DNA of 64,000 bases. Source: Leishmania martiniquensis (taxonomy: Eukaryota; Euglenozoa; Kinetoplastea; Trypanosomatida; Trypanosomatidae). How positions within the stretch are numbered: position 1 is the first letter of the stretch; the number at the start of each line of letters is the position of its first letter. Shown here piece by piece: positions 62,249-64,000 of this stretch. Location of the stretch: positions 96,001-160,000 of the forward strand of contig NC_090169.1 in the NCBI RefSeq assembly GCF_017916325.1. Reading direction: 5' to 3'. Both the position numbers and the translations under genes were made by a program. The notes under the pieces were generated by a model. It ran no database searches. It saw only the letters and a program-made list of their open reading frames with translations, and was not told where the DNA came from.

Positions 62249-64000
62249 ATGGACGCCTACAACGGAGCAGACGGGTCTTTTTTGCAGGCGAGGAGCAGCA
62301 CCTCTGCCACAAGACTGCTCCTCGCCGCCGTCGCGCCTTTCCTGTGCCTGCGTGTCTTTGTTCTTCTTCATCACGCCTGGCCCAACTTTCTGTATCGGTG
62401 GCTCGCCTCACGCTTCGACAGGCAAATCGCGGCGGTGGCGGAGCGCGTGCGTCCCAATCGTGTCATTCAAGACGACATTTTGATTCGCAGTATTATGGGG
62501 TACGTTTCCTACTGCTACGTGCGCGCCATGCAGTGTGACGCCAACGCGTGCGATGCCGTTGCCGCCGCGGACTACGAGTACAGCTTTCTCTTTGACAACT
62601 CAGACCTGTTCGAGGAGGACTGGGTGCCGTACTCGGCACGCTTCCACACGCTCTTTGGACGCGTCATCGCCTCCTGCATGGAGCTTTCCGTCATCCCCAG
62701 CTCCGGGTACTCCATTCAAGTGGAGCCGGGACTCTTCGTGCGCGCTCTCCCTAACGAGTATGTCACAGGCAGTGGCGAAGGCAGAAAGGAGAGGTGGTCG
62801 GAGAAGAGCCAACAGAGCTCTGCAGGGGCAAGCAGTGGCGAAGAACAGAATGCCGAGGCGGGTGCCATGCACCAGGTCGACAAGCTAAACACTTACCTTT
62901 TCTACAGCATGCGCAAGCACGCGGAGAAGATGGATGAGCGTCCTGAACCACACGTAGATGGCAGAGCGGATGAGGTGAACTCCGAAGAAGGCCCGTTCGA
63001 CCCCGCTGCGCAGAACACGCGCGCCGGTGGCAAGCAAGGCGGCGACGGCAGCAGCAGCAGCAGCGGGCAGTCGGAGTCCACCTGCTTTGAAGACAACGAG
63101 AACGCGCCGGAAGAACGCATCGTCGTGCTCGAGTACCGCCAGCCCCTCCCACATGAGTACACCCAGGCTCTCTGCAGCACTACCAATACCCCTGGCTGCC
63201 TTCCTGATTACGACGCATCACGGCCAGCGGAGGACGTGATCGATGGCTTCCTGAGCCGCGTCCATGCGTGGTACTTGGGGCACATGGCGCAGAGCAAGCG
63301 AACAGCCCTCATAGCAATCTATCCGTCCACGCGGATGGCCGAATTCACCAAGATCGGTGCCACAGCGCTGAAAACAAAGAATTCAGATTCATCTGCCGAC
63401 TTCTCGGGGACGTACTATGTCCTAGACAGTATCTGTGCGGCATGCGAGGAAACGACTTGCGCGGCGGCGGTCCGCTCCACATCATTCGCGGTGAAAGTGG
63501 GAATGACCACCGTAGCGGGCGGTCATCTCGGCCTCCGCAGCGCCGCGGCGTCAAGTGGGTCGCGAGGCAAAACGTTCCGCTCCCTCTTCTTTCCTGAAAA
63601 GGCGCGCGTCCTTTCGATCATCGACGAGTTTATGGAGGAGCGCGGCGGCTTTGGCGTGCCCGGGGTGGTGCCGCGGCTCACCTTCCTCTTGCACGGAGCG
63701 CCTGGTACGGGCAAGACGTCGTTTGTGTCGGCTCTGGCGCGGCATCTGCGGCGCAACCTTGTGATCGTCTCCATGAGTGAGATCGTCACTGTGGACGAAT
63801 TGCAGCGAATCCTGCAGCCCTTCAAGATGGAGCGGAAGGGGAGTGGGCAGTACGGCAGCATGGACGCGATCAGCGTCTGCCCGCATCAGTCCGTGTACGT
63901 TTTCGAAGACTTTGATGCGGTTGGGGACGCCTGGAAGGCGTTGATGGAGGGGCAAGAGCAGCGGAAGAAACTGGCAGAGGAGCGGCAGCTAGAGAAGGCA
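62249..64000 (+). CDS. BCS1-like AAA ATPase, membrane-anchored, 5' part (584 codons in window)
   Basis: A single frame is open from the ATG at 62249 (MDAYNGADGSF) to the window edge without a stop. A hydrophobic segment at residues about 27-47 (LLLAAVAPFLCLRVFVLL) is a probable single transmembrane anchor, as in mitochondrial BCS1. A divergent region with an acidic/Ser-rich insert (about 175-290) follows. The ATPase core begins near 455: LFFPEKARVLSIIDEFM, then Walker A GAPGTGKTS (483-491), then a Walker B-type strand VYVFEDFDAVG (about 549-559). The Arg-finger/second-region motifs lie beyond the window. BCS1 translocates the folded Rieske protein in mitochondria, and this protein shares its architecture. 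However, the large insert and atypical N-terminal domain mean it may be a trypanosomatid-specific relative. Confidence 0.82.
   Translation, partial: MDAYNGADGSFLQARSSTSATRLLLAAVAPFLCLRVFVLLHHAWPNFLYRWLASRFDRQIAAVAERVRPNRVIQDDILIRSIMGYVSYCYVRAMQCDANACDAVAAADYEYSFLFDNSDLFEEDWVPYSARFHTLFGRVIASCMELSVIPSSGYSIQVEPGLFVRALPNEYVTGSGEGRKERWSEKSQQSSAGASSGEEQNAEAGAMHQVDKLNTYLFYSMRKHAEKMDERPEPHVDGRADEVNSEEGPFDPAAQNTRAGGKQGGDGSSSSSGQSESTCFEDNENAPEERIVVLEYRQPLPHEYTQALCSTTNTPGCLPDYDASRPAEDVIDGFLSRVHAWYLGHMAQSKRTALIAIYPSTRMAEFTKIGATALKTKNSDSSADFSGTYYVLDSICAACEETTCAAAVRSTSFAVKVGMTTVAGGHLGLRSAAASSGSRGKTFRSLFFPEKARVLSIIDEFMEERGGFGVPGVVPRLTFLLHGAPGTGKTSFVSALARHLRRNLVIVSMSEIVTVDELQRILQPFKMERKGSGQYGSMDAISVCPHQSVYVFEDFDAVGDAWKALMEGQEQRKKLAEERQLEKA

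Noticed and set aside
1..64000. CRISPR arrays, operons with ribosome-binding sites, tRNA or rRNA genes
   Set aside because: The spaced repeats seen are microsatellites or kilobase-scale duplications. The genome is eukaryotic, and no tRNA cloverleaf or rRNA sequence was recognised on either strand.

Overview
The window looks like a piece of a trypanosomatid genome, most likely Leishmania or a very close relative. The evidence is high GC, intronless genes all on the + strand, long gaps rich in CT tracts followed by AG (the trans-splicing/polyadenylation signature of polycistronic units), many CA/TG/TA microsatellites, and a tandem array of delta-type amastins, which are expanded in Leishmania. 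A long deoxyhypusine synthase with an intact catalytic lysine suggests the chromosome-34-type locus; that placement is inferred from memory of the family and was not searched. Initiation codons were set to ATG throughout. Several longer open frames begin at GTG or TTG inside pyrimidine-rich leaders, and these extensions were trimmed.

Layout. Positions 1-28,825 are an ordinary housekeeping stretch of one directional gene cluster: the 3' end of a coiled-coil gene; an unknown 415-aa protein; a 90-aa RIIa/Dpy-30-like protein; a membrane-anchored sulfide:quinone-oxidoreductase-like flavoprotein lacking the usual catalytic cysteines; a large calpain-like protein with no recognisable catalytic triad; MON1 (Rab7 activation); RRP9/U3-55K (rRNA processing); a Pus1/TruA-type pseudouridine synthase; and a START-domain lipid-binding protein. 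Positions 28,826-36,294 hold no intact gene. They contain GC-rich, frame-broken coding remnants, probably of a decayed mobile element. Positions 36,295-56,321 carry eight amastins of four types in the order A-B-C-D-C-D-B-B, joined by nearly identical intergenic DNA. Two C-D intergenic regions contain relics of the same decayed element, and a 210-bp direct repeat brackets the whole array (32,975 and 57,966). From 59,600 the housekeeping genes resume with deoxyhypusine synthase and the start of a BCS1-like AAA ATPase that runs off the window.

Functionally the flanks are unrelated single-copy genes, as expected where co-transcription does not mean co-function. The array is the accessory part. 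Its coding sequences are mosaics, its 3' UTRs are homogenised over about 1.16 kb, and its 5'/3' regulatory blocks look like swappable cassettes. Because trypanosomatid expression is mainly controlled after transcription through 3' UTRs, the shared core is the best candidate for the array's common regulator.
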